A stretch of 64,000 nt of DNA from Platanthera guangdongensis (GCA_039583875.1 CM077158.1:234042453-234106452), one strand, 5' to 3'. Shown: positions 22,054 through 34,629, counted from the first letter of the stretch. Translations and numbers: made by a program. Notes: generated by a model not told the origin, from the letters alone.

Positions 22054-22812
22054 TGTGTCGACACCCAGAAGAAAAGTGTCGACACTTAAGAAGACTTGTG
22101 TCGACACCCAAAGAAGTTGTGTCGACACTTGGAGTAATTGTGTCGACACCAGGAATGCAGAGTCGACACCAGAAGTACAGTGTTGACATATAATAGTGTC
22201 GACACACAATGAAGAAATGTCTAAAGTACAAGTGTCAACACTTAGAAGCAGTGTCGACACCCAGAGGAACTTTGTCGACATCGAAAGTGTCAACACTAGG
22301 ATGTTGTGTCGACACTCAGCAAAACATCAACAAAGTTCAAGTACAAGTGTCGACATCAGGAGGCTATGTCGACACTCAGCAAACTTCAACAAAGTTTAAG
22401 TCCAAGTGTCGACACAAAGGAGATGTGTCGACACTCAGCAAAAGTCTCAACACATGAAGAATGTGTCGACACAAGGAGATGTGTCGACACTCAACAGAAG
22501 TTTCAACACAGAAGGCATGTGTCGACACAAAGAAGATGTGTCGACACTTAACAAGTTCAACACAAGAAGATGTGTCGACACAAAGGAGTTGTGTCGACAC
22601 TTAGCAGAAATCAACTAAGTATTGAAGAAGAAGGACTTGTGTCGACACACATGATCAGTGTCGACACATGTTGAAGAAGCAGTGTCGAGAAGCAATTTCT
22701 ACAACACAAGGAGTTGTGTCGACACCATGAAGGCTAGTGTCGACACTTAGTCTACTTGTGTCGACACTTGGTCTATTTGTGTCGACACTTAAAGACTATC
22801 TGTCTCGACACT
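22054..22812. repeat. GTGTCGACAC array in C 5' LTR
   Basis: Roughly thirty copies of the palindrome, including decayed forms (GTGTCAACAC, GTGTTGACAT). Confidence 0.95.
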
Positions 22813-22945
22813 TTCAGACAGTGACAGAGATTTCAAGAAGTGACTGGATGACTTGACAGCTGCCATTCCAGCCGGTCTACTGCAACTGTCAGAGCTGTCA
22901 GGAAGTTGTTAGAAACCGGAATAGCCAGTTACCTTGGAGAAAGTC

Positions 22946-22953
22946 TATATAAA
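22946..22953 (+). promoter_or_regulatory. TATA box of C 5' LTR
   Basis: TATATAAA within GTCTATATAAAGACC, itself nearly palindromic. Confidence 0.7.
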
Positions 22954-23826
22954 GACCCTTCTCCTTCGACAGAATTGATTTTAAATTGAAGATTGAGTAT
23001 TGGATTCATTGAAGATCTAACAACACTAAAAGAAAAGACCTTCAAGTGAAGATCTAAGAAATTGGAGAGAGAGAGAGCTCCTTCTAAGAAGACAGCTGTT
23101 GAACCAGGCTGTGAAGAAAGTTTCAGATTGAGATCAGATTCTTAAGTCAGCAGTGATTGAAGATCATCTGCATAGAGTTTTAACCCTACTGTGTTCTAAT
23201 ATAAGAAGCTTTGAAGAAAGTCAAGGGGGGTTGATCTCAGCAAAGTTCTTCCAAGAACTCATCACGAAACCAGTCAACTCTTCTCTCTCATTCTGAGTTG
23301 TGGGTATATACTTTGTAATTTTAATTTCTTGTAGGATCCTAAGGGATCTGAGTTGTAAGCCTGAAGTTATAAAGGCTGAGTGGTAGGGCCTGTGTGCATG
23401 AGTGTAGGAGATTCATTTCTCTGAGTGTAGGCCTTGTTGAGGACTGAGTGTAGGCCTTGTTGAAGGCTGAGTGTAGGTTTTTGTGAAGACTGAGTGGTAG
23501 GGCAGTGTGCCTGAGTTGTAGGAGTGAGATCACTCTGAGTTGTAGGTACCTGTTTGGGGTTCTGAGCTGTAAGATCTGAGGATCTGAGGAGTAGTGGAGA
23601 AGTTTGGCTGAATCTAGTACACTACTAGATAGGCGAAGGGGGAAAGTGGACTTACCCAGACCTTGGGGAACCACTATAAAAACTGTGTGTACTCTGTGTG
23701 TGACTGATTCTGTGTTTGTTGTTTAAAGTTCTGTGAATTCTGTGATTAATTCTGCCTAAAAGTTTAAAAAGATTAAGGTCACCTATTCACCCCCCCTCTA
23801 GGTGATTAGGTACAATTTCTTTCAAG

Positions 23827-23842
23827 TGGTATCAAAGCGAGG
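23827..23842 (+). other. C primer-binding site (tRNA-iMet type)
   Basis: TGGTATCAAAGCGAGG differs by one base from the iMet PBS. Confidence 0.9.
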
Positions 23843-23914
23843 TTACTCAAAAAGGACATAACAGTCTGAGTAAAGATCCTGTTGGCAGATTCAGTATAAT
23901 CAAGAATCAAGAAA

Positions 23915-25927
23915 ATGGGTTCAACTGAGAATCACAAAGAGCTAGCATCCATGAAGTTGCCAATCTGCAGAAAGGAAATTTTTGGCATTTGGAAAGAAAG
24001 GGTTAGACTTTTTATGGAAGCCTCTGACCCTAGAATCTATATCACAGTCAAAGAAGGGTCATATGTGCCAATGAAAGTATCTGTCCTGGATGCAAATCAG
24101 AGAACTCCTAAGGACTATTCAGAGATGACTAAAGATGAGATTATTCTGGCCACTATGGACAAGAGGGCACAGAATACCATTGTAAGTGCAATTGATGATG
24201 CCACATTTCAGAACCTGATTCATTGTAAAACATCAAAAAAAAATGTGGGACACACTGATAGTCTATATGGAAGATCAGAAGAGGTAAGACAAGACATGAA
24301 GTCTTTATTAAATCAAGAGTATGAAAGATTCAGACAAGGTAGGTCTGATAGCATAACTGAGTGCTACAAGAAATTCTATAGGATAGTCAATGAGTTGATG
24401 TCTTATGGAAGAGAGTTCAGCAATTATGAATTAAATGATAAGTTCTTGAGATCCCTGACTAAGGACTGGGATACCAAGATTTGTGTCATAAGGGAAATGA
24501 CCAAATTAGCAGACATTCCTCCTCCAACATTGTTTGGAAAACTGTTATCATATGAGATGCAGTTAATGGTAAGAAAGGAGGAAGAGAAGACTACCAGAGT
24601 TGAGCACAAAGAAAGAGCTGTGGCTTTCAAGACAGAAGCCATTAGGAAATATAAAAGTAAGTCTCCATCTCCACCTCCAAAAGTTGCTGAGACTGAGACA
24701 GATGAGTCAGAAAGCAAGAATTCTGAAAGCAGTGAGAGTGATGAAGATTTTGCAGCTTTCACTAGACATTTTCAGAAGTTTCTTAAGAAGAAACAGTGGA
24801 GGTCTAAGCCATCCACTTCACAGAAGTCATCAAAGAATGAAAGAAGAAAGTCCAGACAAAGTAAAACTACATCCTCAAAGATAGTTTGCTATTGTTGTAA
24901 CAGACAGGGACATGTTGTTGCTGACTGTCCAGAAAAGAGGAAAGAGTCAACTGATAAGAAGAAGACTCAAATCAAGGGCAAAATGGAAAGGTCCTTTGTT
25001 GCTAAGAAGGACAAAAGTCTGTCTGATATGTCATCTTCAGAATCAGATTCAGAAGCTGAAGCTTATATTGGACTGTTTGCTGAAGAAGAAGAAGATGAGT
25101 TCATACAATTAATGAACTCAATATATGAGCATGAGGACAATCAGTGCCAGGGACTGATGGCCTTATCAGAAGGAGACAAAATCCAGGATCAGCCTGGACC
25201 AAGTCAGGTACAAAATTGTTCTGTTAGTTCAATTTCTAGTACTGAGTCAGATTCAGATACATCAGCATTAAGTGATGTTAGTGGATCTGAATCTGAAGGA
25301 GATATTTATCAGTTGATTGATGAATATAGAGTAGTGTTGCAAGCTTTGAAGAAAAGCAAATCCTTGGCCAAGAGTCAGGCTAAGGAGATTGTCAGTCTTA
25401 AAGTTGCTGCAACAGATTTTGACAAGTTGCTTGATCAGAAATTAAATGAAATATCCAGACTGAAGCACATTACTGTTATTCAGATGGGGACTATAACATT
25501 TAAAAATGATCAAATCAGAAATCTGGAGATTAGTCTTCAGAAAGAGAGAGATATAGTAGCAAGTTTTTCTAAAGCAAAGTCTGTTCTATCTTTGATAGAT
25601 GAGTTTGCATCTCATAAGGGTAAAACTGGATTGGGGTTTACAAAACCTGCTTGGACAGTCAAGTCCAAATCTAAGGCCAAAGCCCCAGTACTCAACAAGA
25701 AGCCTGCTGTAGACAAAACAGCCAGGGTTGTACCTAAACAAAGGTACAACAGATTTGAGTACTGGTGTTGTGGCAAGGTAGGCCACTTTGCCATAGATTG
25801 TTGGCACAATTCCAGTGTCAAGATGGGTAGCAAACTACCTGCTAGAAAAGCTACAAGTAGTTTTGTTAAGAGTCAGACTAACTTGCACCAAGGACCCAAA
25901 AAGTTTTGGGGTTCTAAGGTTAAGTAA
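23915..25927 (+). CDS. gag: C gag, uninterrupted, 670 codons
   Basis: Capsid and nucleocapsid precursor that would assemble cytoplasmic virus-like particles. The ATG at 23915 opens MGSTENHKELASMKLPICRK. Residues ~1-220 are the UBN2-type copia Gag domain. A Ser/Glu/Asp-rich basic stretch precedes zinc knuckle 1, CYCCNRQGHVVADC (~residue 328). An acidic region and a coiled-coil section follow, then zinc knuckle 2, which reads YWCCGKVGHFAIDC. Its first Cys has become Tyr, so this knuckle has lost a ligand. Near 24235-24280 a one-base insertion is cancelled by a one-base deletion, replacing about 14 residues that read KEMWDTLIVYMEG in the other copies. It ends at a TAA (25925) conserved in the family. 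Although open, it is probably impaired. Confidence 0.9.
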   Translation: MGSTENHKELASMKLPICRKEIFGIWKERVRLFMEASDPRIYITVKEGSYVPMKVSVLDANQRTPKDYSEMTKDEIILATMDKRAQNTIVSAIDDATFQNLIHCKTSKKNVGHTDSLYGRSEEVRQDMKSLLNQEYERFRQGRSDSITECYKKFYRIVNELMSYGREFSNYELNDKFLRSLTKDWDTKICVIREMTKLADIPPPTLFGKLLSYEMQLMVRKEEEKTTRVEHKERAVAFKTEAIRKYKSKSPSPPPKVAETETDESESKNSESSESDEDFAAFTRHFQKFLKKKQWRSKPSTSQKSSKNERRKSRQSKTTSSKIVCYCCNRQGHVVADCPEKRKESTDKKKTQIKGKMERSFVAKKDKSLSDMSSSESDSEAEAYIGLFAEEEEDEFIQLMNSIYEHEDNQCQGLMALSEGDKIQDQPGPSQVQNCSVSSISSTESDSDTSALSDVSGSESEGDIYQLIDEYRVVLQALKKSKSLAKSQAKEIVSLKVAATDFDKLLDQKLNEISRLKHITVIQMGTITFKNDQIRNLEISLQKERDIVASFSKAKSVLSLIDEFASHKGKTGLGFTKPAWTVKSKSKAKAPVLNKKPAVDKTARVVPKQRYNRFEYWCCGKVGHFAIDCWHNSSVKMGSKLPARKATSSFVKSQTNLHQGPKKFWGSKVK

Positions 25928-28900
25928 TCTGTTTTGCAGGTGAGTCCAAGTAGTCATGCCCCAATATGGTACTTGGACAGTGGATGTTCCTGGCACATGA
26001 CTGGAACTAGGGGATTGCTGAAGGACTATACACCAATCAAGGATGGTCCTAAAGTCACCTTTGGTGGCTCTGAAAAAGGAATTATCAAAGGCTTTGGTAA
26101 CATTTCTAGCAACCTTATTACAATTACTCAAGTGGCTTATGTTAAAGGTTTGAAACACAACCTCATTAGTATAAGTCAGCTGAGTGATTTATGATATGAC
26201 ATCTCATTTGTCAAAGATGGTTGTCATATCAGGAGGTCAAGTGATCAAAAGATCATTCTGACAGGTTATATGAAGAGAAATGTCTATTGTCTAGACATTA
26301 TGTGTGAGAACAATGTTTCTCCTATGTGTCTTGTAGCTGATGAGAAAGTCTCTCATTGTGTCAAATGGCACAAGAGGCTAGCCCATCTTAACTATAAGAC
26401 AATTAGTCAACTCTATAGTAAAGAGTTAGTGAGGAATGGTCCTCAGGTTAAGTGTATTAAGAATGAGATATGCTCAGCTTGTCAAAAGGGCAAGCAGACT
26501 AGATCCACCTTTAATAGCATTGAGAACAAAGATGCTGTGAGGTGCTTATACCTCTTGCATATGGATCTCTTTGGTCCTATGCCAGTTCACAGTCTAGGTA
26601 GGAAGGTCTACACATTTGTGGTTGTAGATGACTACTCAAGGTTTTCCTTGGTGTTCTTCCTTAGACAGAAATCTGAAACTCCAAGTATCTTATACAGTTT
26701 TGTTAAACAAATTCAGAATGAATTGGACAGTACAGTGGTCAAAATCAGAAGTGACCATGGTACTGAATTTCAGTCTGACAGTATGACAAAACTGTGTGAA
26801 GAATTTGGAATTTTTCAGGAATTTTCTTCACCAAGAACACCTCAGCAAAATGGCATTGCTGAAAGGAAAAATAGAACCTTGATTGAGGCTGGTAGAACCC
26901 TATCAAGTGACACATCTCTCCCTGAATATTTCTGGGCTGAGGCAGTAAACACTGCATGTCATGTAATTAATAGGGCTACTATCACCAAGAGCCACAATAA
27001 GACCCCCTATGAGATTGTGAAAGACAGAAAACTAAATCTATCCTATTTCAGGATCTTTGGTTGTAAATGTTATATACTTAACAATGGTAAGTCTTACTTA
27101 ACCAAGTTTGCTGCCAAATCCCAAGAGGGGATCTTTGTTGGGTACATCAACAACAGTAAGGCTTATAGGGTCTACAACTTGACTACTCAAGTTGTAGAAG
27201 AGTCTGTTCATGTAGTTTTTGATGAAGCCAGACTCATTAACAATGAATTGTCTAGAAGTATTTGCAGCTCCACAGGTGTGACTGAGAAGATGGACAAGCT
27301 TACTATTGAAGAAGGTTCTACTGCAAGTCAGCAAGTGGATGATAGTGGCTGTTGTCCAGGGGGAGTACTAGATACACCTGATACAGAAGAAGATCAAGGA
27401 GTGCAGCAAGTTGAAGAGAATGAAGGTGTACAACCTGAAGACAGGCTGCCTCCAGCAAATAGACATCTAAAAGATCATCCAGCCAATCAAATTATTGGTG
27501 ATCTCAGACAAGGGGTACAAACAAGGAGCAAGAATCTAACTTCAGTTCTCTACTCCAGCTTTCTATCCCAAGTAGAGCCAAAGAAATTTGAAGAAGCAAT
27601 CCAAGACCCTCATTGGATTGAGGCTATGCAAGAAGAGCTGAACCAGTTCAAAAGATGCAATGTCTGGGAGCTAGTTCCTAAACCCAAGGACCACAATATT
27701 ATAGGAACTAAGTGGATCTTTAGGAACAAGATGGATGGACATGATGTTATTGTGAAGAACAAAGCTAGACTGGTTGCTAAGGGATATAGGCAGGAAGAAG
27801 GTATTGACTTTGATCAAACCTTTGCTCCAATAGCCAGACTGGAGGCCATAAGGATGTTTCTTGCCTATGCAACCTATCAAGGGTTTAAAGTATACCAAAT
27901 GGATGTTAAGTCAGCTTTTCTGAATGGAAATCTGAAGGAAGAAGTCTATGTAGAACAACCATCAGGTTTTGTTGATTCTATCAAACCTAATTATGTTTAT
28001 AGACTTAGGAAGGCTTTGTATGTGTTAAAACAAGCCCCTAGGGCTTGGTATGAAACTCTGTCTAGTTTCCTCATTGAGAACAAATTCTTAAGGGGGAAAT
28101 AGACAAGACTCTATTCCTTAGGGAATCCAGAGGCAAGATTATCTTAGTCCAAATATATGTAGATGACATTATATTTGGGTCTACAGAAAGTGGTCTTTGC
28201 AGAAAGTTTGCAAAACTTATGCAATGACTATTTGAAATGAGCAGTATGGGGGAACTTAAGTTCTTCTTGGGTCTCCAAGTTAGACAGACTGAGGATGGTT
28301 TATCCATATGTCAGTCTAAGTTCACCCTAGAGTTAATAAGGAAGTATGGTATGAAATCATCCAGTACCATGAAAACTCCTATGGGGTCAAACATGTCTTT
28401 AAGCAAAGATGATGCAGGGAAACCTATAGATGAGACTTTGTATAGAGGGATAGTTGGCTCCCTATTGTATTTGACTGCTAGTAGACCAGATATCATGTAT
28501 GTTATATGTGTCTGTGCTAGGTACCAAGCTTACTCTAAAGAATCTCATTTGACAGTAGTCAAAAGAATTTTGAGATATCTTAAGGGCACTCCTTATCTAG
28601 GCCTTTGATACCCTAGGAATGGAGATTTTGAACTGACAGGTTATTCAGATGCAGATTTTGCAGGCTGCAAGGAAGATAGGAAAAATACAACAAGTATCTG
28701 TCAATTCCTAGGTGGAAGGCTGATATCATGGAGTAGCAAGAAACAAACAAGTGTGGCTATCTTCACAGCAGAATCAGAGTATATTGCTGCAGGAAGTTGT
28801 TGTGCTCAACTTCTATGGATTCAACATCAGCTAGAAGACTATGGTATTCAAGTAAGTAGAACACCTTTATTTTGTGATTCTACTAGTGTTATTTCTATTG

Positions 28901-29100
28901 CAAATAATCCTGTCTCCCATAGTAGGACTAAGCACATAGAAATAAAATACCATTTTCTAAGAGAACATGTGGAAAAAGGAGATGTTTCACTAGATTATAT
29001 TAATATAGATAATCAGCTAGCTGACATGTATACTAAGCCTTTAGATGAAACCAAATTTAATAAATTTAAAATTGAATTAGGGATGATAAACTTAGAATAA
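25928..29100 (+). pseudogene. pol: C pol (protease, integrase, RT, RNase H), broken
   Basis: It begins after the gag stop with a TTTTGCAG|GT acceptor-like site (25932-25941). WYLDSGCSWHMTG (protease region, DSG; Arg changed to Trp) is near 25970. The HHCC zinc region is at about 26370-26500, integrase core D-D-E with [21 protein letters not shown] and [12 protein letters not shown] at about 26560-26880, RT with [19 protein letters not shown] and [10 protein letters not shown] at about 27900-28180, and RNase H with STAESEY-like FTAESEYIAAG at about 28760. It ends at TAA 29098. Breaks: TGA at 26192, a one-base deletion near 28098, TGA near 28224 and TGA at 28606 (Trp). Frame 26195-28102 is continuous for over 600 codons. 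Confidence 0.92.
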
Positions 29101-29125
29101 TTTACAAAAATTGGCTAAGTAAAAT

Positions 29126-29545
29126 AGTGTCGACTCACAGAGTTGTCTGTGTCGACACATAGAAGTGGTGTCGACATTTCAGAGAAATGGTGTCGACACA
29201 TCTAGGAAGTTTGTGTCGACACTTCAGAGAATTAGTGTCGACACATGCAGTGTTGGTGTCGACACATCCAAGGTGTTGTCGACACTTAAGCTTTACTCAG
29301 AATTAGTCTGGTAAAGTCTCGACTAAGTGTCGAGCTAAGTGGTGTCGACACATATACAAGTGTCGACACATATATTCTGTCGACTATACTTGTGTCGACA
29401 CATAGTTGTCGAGACATTATAAGTAAGTGTCGACACTTTTTAACAGTGTCGACACAATTTAAGTATTTTGACACGCCCTCTCATCTTCGATTCTAGAAAG
29501 GTATAAATAGGTTTTTGCCATTGTTTGTCGACACTCTCACCAAAG
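29126..29545. promoter_or_regulatory. C internal GTGTCGACAC array and ORF2 promoter candidate
   Basis: About ten to fifteen palindromes follow the pol stop. The last copy before the TATA box ends at 29455. TATAAATAG lies at 29502-29510, and the ORF2 ATG is 107 bp after the TATA start. Spacing matches A and F. Confidence 0.65.
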
Positions 29546-29608
29546 TTTCGAGACCAAACTTGTGTGTCGACATCTCTCTTCTCTAAATTCAAATTTCTTC
29601 AAACTCTA

Positions 29609-32439
29609 ATGGCGCCCAAGCTAGAAGAGAATGTTAATGAAGGTTATAAACTCGTGTGGCATGCCTTTGATGACGCGGAACCTGAAATCAAAGGTGTGGT
29701 AACCCTAATTGCCGATACTGGATTGGAATATCTTGTTTCTGAACCAATCAAGATCTGGAAGAAGGAGGTCCTAGAATTTCTAAGTGCATCTTCAGTTGAT
29801 GATACTGGACTCAAGATTAAATCCAGAGTTCATGGAACCAAGGTTAAGATCACACAGAAAAGCCTCAGGAAGGTACTTCAGCTACCAAGAACTAAAGAGG
29901 AAGAGGATGTATCTGCTTCTAAGACTAGAGAAGCATTGAGTTGGTGTGGACTGGATTCAAACTTGAAAATTGGATCAGTTTTCAATAGAAAAGGAATGAA
30001 CATCCAAGTGAAATTCTTGTCTGAGATAGTTGGCAAAGTCATCTTGAGCAAGCCTGCAGGACATGATAGAATTTCATCTTATATGTTCATTTTGATGACA
30101 AGGATTATCTTCAAACTTGATACTGATTGGTCTGCAGTTGTGTTTGAGAAGATAAAAGAAAGTATGAAGAAGCCCAATCTGGGAAGAATTCTGAGTTCAT
30201 ACCTAGCTGGAAGTATTCCAGAGATGATTAATCAAGCGCTGGATCTAAGATTAACCACATGAGGAGAATGGATTTGAGAATCTTCTCTAGATGAGATAGA
30301 GTACTGACCAAAGAACTGCCATCTCCAGTAAAGGACACACCCCAGAAGAATAAGAAGAAGAAAGTCACTGTGACTCAAGAATCCTCAAGCAGCTCTGAAG
30401 AGCAAGTTGTCTTTACTCCTGATGATGAAGAAACGGGAAATGCTGGTCAGTCTCCAGCAAGACAAGAAGAGGCACAGAGGCAGGGGGAGCTACCACCAGC
30501 AAGCCCAATTCACCTGGATCCACCCCAGGGGGAGCCTCTACTTGTGGAAGAGCTAACTCCACTAGAGAGTGAACAAGCTACTCAAACCATACTAGAGGTA
30601 ATAACTGACATTAATCAATTAGATTTCCTTATAGAGGATGAAGTTTTGTCTGATTCATTACATAATATTCATCAGCAAACTCAGATACAACCTCAACCCC
30701 AAGATGTTGTCATGGAAGACACATCTGTTGCTGATAAAGTGGTTAATGAAATAAGAGATTCTCCAGCCCTTCCTCAAAAGAAATTTACCTTAGAGGAGCT
30801 GTTCCCTGATCTTCTACAAACAGATTTTGAGAAAGAGAAAGCTGCTGCTGAGGGGGAGGAGATCCATTTTGAGGGGGAACATGTGGAGACTGTAGAGGAA
30901 ACTGCAAGGAAGGAGACTGAGAAGCCAAAGGATGCTGAGGAACCACCAAGGACTGAAAAGGATTCACATCCTAGTCCTAAAGACAAAGTGGATATTGCTA
31001 GCACATCTGCTTCAGAGGATGAAGAGACTGTTAGAGCAAAGAAGAGGAAGTTTCAAGTCTTCAAAAGAAGGAGCTGGACCTATAAGAAAGCCCTACAAAC
31101 AATTGCTCCACAGCCTGCCCCATCTACTGATTACAGTTCCCTGATGGTGGCTTTATAAATTAAGCTGGATGAGCAAAGACAAGCTCTAGAAAAGTATGTG
31201 GATGAAGGGAATAAATCTCTGCAATTTGATCTGGCCCAAGACATCAAGTCAATCAGATTTGAAGTGAATCTGAACAAGAAAGAAATGACTGACTACTTCC
31301 ATAAGAGAGGCAATGCAGTAGTCTATCTGGCCACACATCAAGAGAAAATAAAGACAAAACTTGATGAGCTAGAAGTGAAGCAAGGCTATGTACTGGAGAA
31401 CCAGATAAGAATGAATGATAATCTCACAGCTTCTCATAATGTCATAGTAACTGAAATGAAGAATATGGCTACTGGTCAGACTACAGCAAGTGTTACTGCC
31501 AAGGCTGAATTTGACAAAGAATTACAAGAGAGCCTAACTGCTATTAAAACTGCTATAGAAGACTCTCAGAAGGCAATTACTAACAAGCTCCAAAGATTAA
31601 AACCCTTCTATAAAGATGGAGTAAACTATCTGAATGCACAGATAAGGTTTCAGAAAGATGATCTAAGGGATCACATTGAGAGAGAAGTCATAAAGGGGGA
31701 GAGGGTATTAGTCAAGGCAGGCTCTGATCATGCCAAATGGATTTCAAATTCCATCAGAGCCACCCTTGGATATCCACTCTTATGTGATGATTACAATGTT
31801 GCAGAGTCTGGAATTAATCCTGCATATCTTGGAGGGGAGCAAGCTAAAGTGGCTCAAGTAATATACCCTCCACCAGACTTTGACATGATACATCAAGAAA
31901 TACAATCTATGTATAGTCCTCCTGAGGGCAATCAGAATGTCATCATAGAGAAAGTTGTTCAGCCTGTGCCAGAGGCAATACTCAAAGAGCAAGAGGCCTT
32001 ATTAAAGGAACAAGAGACTCAATTGTCTAAGAAAAGATTCAGAGAGCAAGCTGAATTGAGACCTGATTTTGAACAATGGAGCCCCACCTCCAGGAATATC
32101 ATTTTGACTGCTTGGAAGGCTGCTAAAGATAATATTCTGGATAGAGGCAAATGATACTCTGAACAAGAGTGGAGGAAACATGAGAACATGCAAGCGGCTA
32201 TTGTTCAATATAGAAGAAAGACTAAGATGGGAAAGTTACCTCCTACTGCACAGGAGCCTAGCAAGTACTTCCCAAAGCCTTATCATTATTTTGAAAGGCA
32301 GAAGATCAAGGCTGAAGAGCAGAAAAAGAAAGATCTTAAAGGGAAGAAGCCTGCTGCTGATGATGACACTGAAGCTCAAGTTCAAGCAAAGATTCAATCT
32401 GGAAAAGGGATTGTAATCAATGAGCCAGAGCAGCCTTAG
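29609..32439 (+). pseudogene. C ORF2 (accessory coiled-coil protein), broken
   Basis: Same layout as the F ORF2. The ATG at 29609 gives MAPKLEENVNEGYKLV, and the first ~210 residues are open. A one-base deletion near 30237 shifts the frame, and TGA near 30292, TAA at 31156 (Gln) and TGA at 32152 (Trp) follow. The TGA at 32152 is the same codon change found in F at 62192. The end is TAG at 32437. The linker has QGE/EGE repeats with AGGGGGAG tracts, and the coiled-coil half starts near 31160. Confidence 0.85.
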
Positions 32440-32667
32440 GATAGAAATTTTTCTTAAGTTTACTATGTGTAATCAGTTGCATTCAACTTTCTGTAAACTT
32501 TTGAATAATGAAAATGTTGAAGTTGTTAGAACAATGTGATATATGTTAAATCTATTACATTACTATTCTGAGATATTTGTGTATACATGTTTTGTTTATA
32601 CATGTTTATGTACTTACCTTGTCATTTAATATTGTTTTACATCATACTGAGAATTTATTATGTATGG

Positions 32668-32778
32668 TGTATATCATTGACTAATGGTTATGACTTCTCC
32701 AAATAGGGGGAGATTGTTGGGCACATTGGAATATATGTACTTGATTTGAAGAAATCTCACCCTACTCAATGATATACA
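32668..32778 (+). other. Inverted repeat enclosing the C polypurine tract and LTR start
   Basis: TGTATATCATTGA (32668-32680) is the exact reverse complement of TCAATGATATACA (32766-32778), giving a 13-bp stem with an 85-nt loop. Confidence 0.65.
32701..32714 (+). other. C polypurine tract
   Basis: AAATAGGGGGAGAT abuts the 3' LTR. Confidence 0.9.
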
Positions 32779-34629
32779 TCAAGATGTATTTGATGTGTTT
32801 TGAGTTTATTTGTGCAGGTTAAGTAATTGCAAGGAAAGCAAAAAGTTTCTAAGTCCATGTGTCGACACCCAGAAGAAAAGTGTCGACACTTAAGAAGACT
32901 AGTGTCGACACCCAAAGAAGTTGTGTCGACACTTGGAGTAATTGTGTCGACACCAGGAATGCAGAATCGTCACCAGAAGTAAAGTGTCGACACATACAGG
33001 CAGTGTCGACACACAATGAAGAAATGTCTAAAGTACAAGTGTCAACACTTAGAAGCAGTGTCGACACCCAGAGGAACTTTGTCGACATCAAAAGTGTCGA
33101 CACTAGGATGCTGTGTCGACACTCAGCAAAACATCAACAAAGTTCAAGTACAAGTGTCGACATCTGGAGGCTATGTCGACACTCAGCAAACTTCAACAAA
33201 GTTTAAGTCCAAGTGTCGACACAAAGGAGATGTGTCAACACTCAGCAAAAGTCTCAACACATGAAGAATGTGTCGACACAAGGAGATGTGTCGACACTCA
33301 GCAGAAGTTTCAACACAGAAGGCATGTGTCGACACAAAGAAGATGTGTCGACACTTAACAAGTTCAACACAAGAAGATGTGTCGACACAAAGGAGTTGTG
33401 TCGACACTTAGCAGAAATCAACTAAGTATTGAAGAAGAAGGACTTGTGTCGACACACATGATCAGTGTCGACACATGTTGAAGAAGCAGTGTCGAGAAGC
33501 AATTTCTACAACACAAGGAGTTGTGTCGACACCATGAAGACTAGTGTCGACACTTAGTCTACTTGTGTCGACACTTGGTCTATTTGTGTCGACACTTAAA
33601 GACTATCTGTCTCGACACTTTCAGACAGTGATAGAGATTTCAAGAAGTGACTGGATGACTTGACAGCTGCCATTCCAGCCGGTCTACTGCAACTGTCAGA
33701 GCTGTCAGGAAGTTGTTAGAAACCGGAACAGCCGGTTACCTTGGAGAAAGTCTATATAAAGACCCTTCTCCTTCGACAGAATTGATTTTAAATTGAAGAT
33801 TGAGTATTGGATTCATTGAAGATCTAACAACACTAAAAGAAGAAGACCTTCAAGTGAAGATCTAAGAAGTTTGAGAGAGAGAGCTCCTTCTAAGAAGACA
33901 GCTGTTGAACCAGGCTATGAAGAAAGTTTCAGATTGAGATCAGATTCTTAAGTAAGCAGTGATTGAAGATCATCTGCATAGAATTTCAACCCTACTGTGT
34001 TCTAATTCAAGAAGCTTTGAAGAAAGCCAAGGGAGGTTGATCTCAGCAAAGTTCTTCCAAGAACTCATCAAGAAACCAGTCAACTCTTCTCTCTCATTCT
34101 GAGTTGTGGGTATATACTTTGTAATTTTAATTTCTTGTAGGATCCTAAGGGATCTGAGTTGTAAGCCTGAAATTATAAAGGCTGAGTGGTAGGGCCTATG
34201 TGCCTGAGTGTAGGAGATTCATTTCTCTGAGTGTAGGCCTTGTTGAGGGCTGAGTGTAGGCCTTGTTGAAGGCTGAGTGTAGGTCTTTGTGAAGACTGAG
34301 TGGTAGGGTTGTGTGCCTGAGTTGTAGGAGTAGGATCACTCTGAGTTGTAGGAACCTGTTTGGGGTTCTGAGCTGTAAGATCTGAGGATCTGAGGAGTAG
34401 TGGAGAAGTTTGGCCGAATTTAGTACACTACTAGATAGGCGAAGGGGGAAAGTGGATGTACCCAGACCTTGGGGAACCACTATAAAAACTGTGTGTACTC
34501 TGTGTGTGACTGATTCTGTGTTTGCTGTTTAAAGTTCTGTGAATTCTGTGATTAATTCTGCCTAAAAGTTTAAAAAGATTAAGGTCACATATTCACCCCC
34601 CTCTAGGTGATTAGGTACAATTTCTTTCA
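32715..34629 (+). repeat. C 3' LTR
   Basis: TGTTGGGCACATTGG to TTTCTTTCA, followed by TATTA. TATA box at 33753-33760, array at about 32857-33620. Very few differences from the 5' LTR. Confidence 0.95.
32857..33620. repeat. GTGTCGACAC array in C 3' LTR
   Basis: Copy of the 5' array. The few differences fall largely at the central CG, for example TGTCAACACTCAG at 33234 against TGTCGACACTCAG in the 5' LTR. Confidence 0.95.

Larger units (their letters stand above)
21911..23824 (+). repeat. C 5' LTR
   Basis: TGTTGGGTACATTGG to TTTCTTTCA. The array, TATA box and GTGTAGGCCTTGTTGA-type R/U5 repeats occur in that order. Confidence 0.95.
21911..34629 (+). mobile_element. Element C: complete-length Ty1/copia (SIRE/Maximus-like) retrotransposon
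   Basis: This 12.7-kb element has LTRs 21911-23824 and 32715-34629 (1914 and 1915 bp) that look almost identical, a PBS, uninterrupted gag, broken pol, an internal array with TATA box, broken ORF2, a polypurine tract and matching TSDs. The nearly equal LTRs suggest a recent insertion. Confidence 0.95.

Noticed and set aside
25928..25941. Very short intron between the gag stop region and pol in the copia copies (donor GTAAGT in B)
   Set aside because: The distance from that donor to the acceptor is under 30 nt, too short for a plant intron. An acceptor used with a distant upstream donor remains possible and is listed as a finding.
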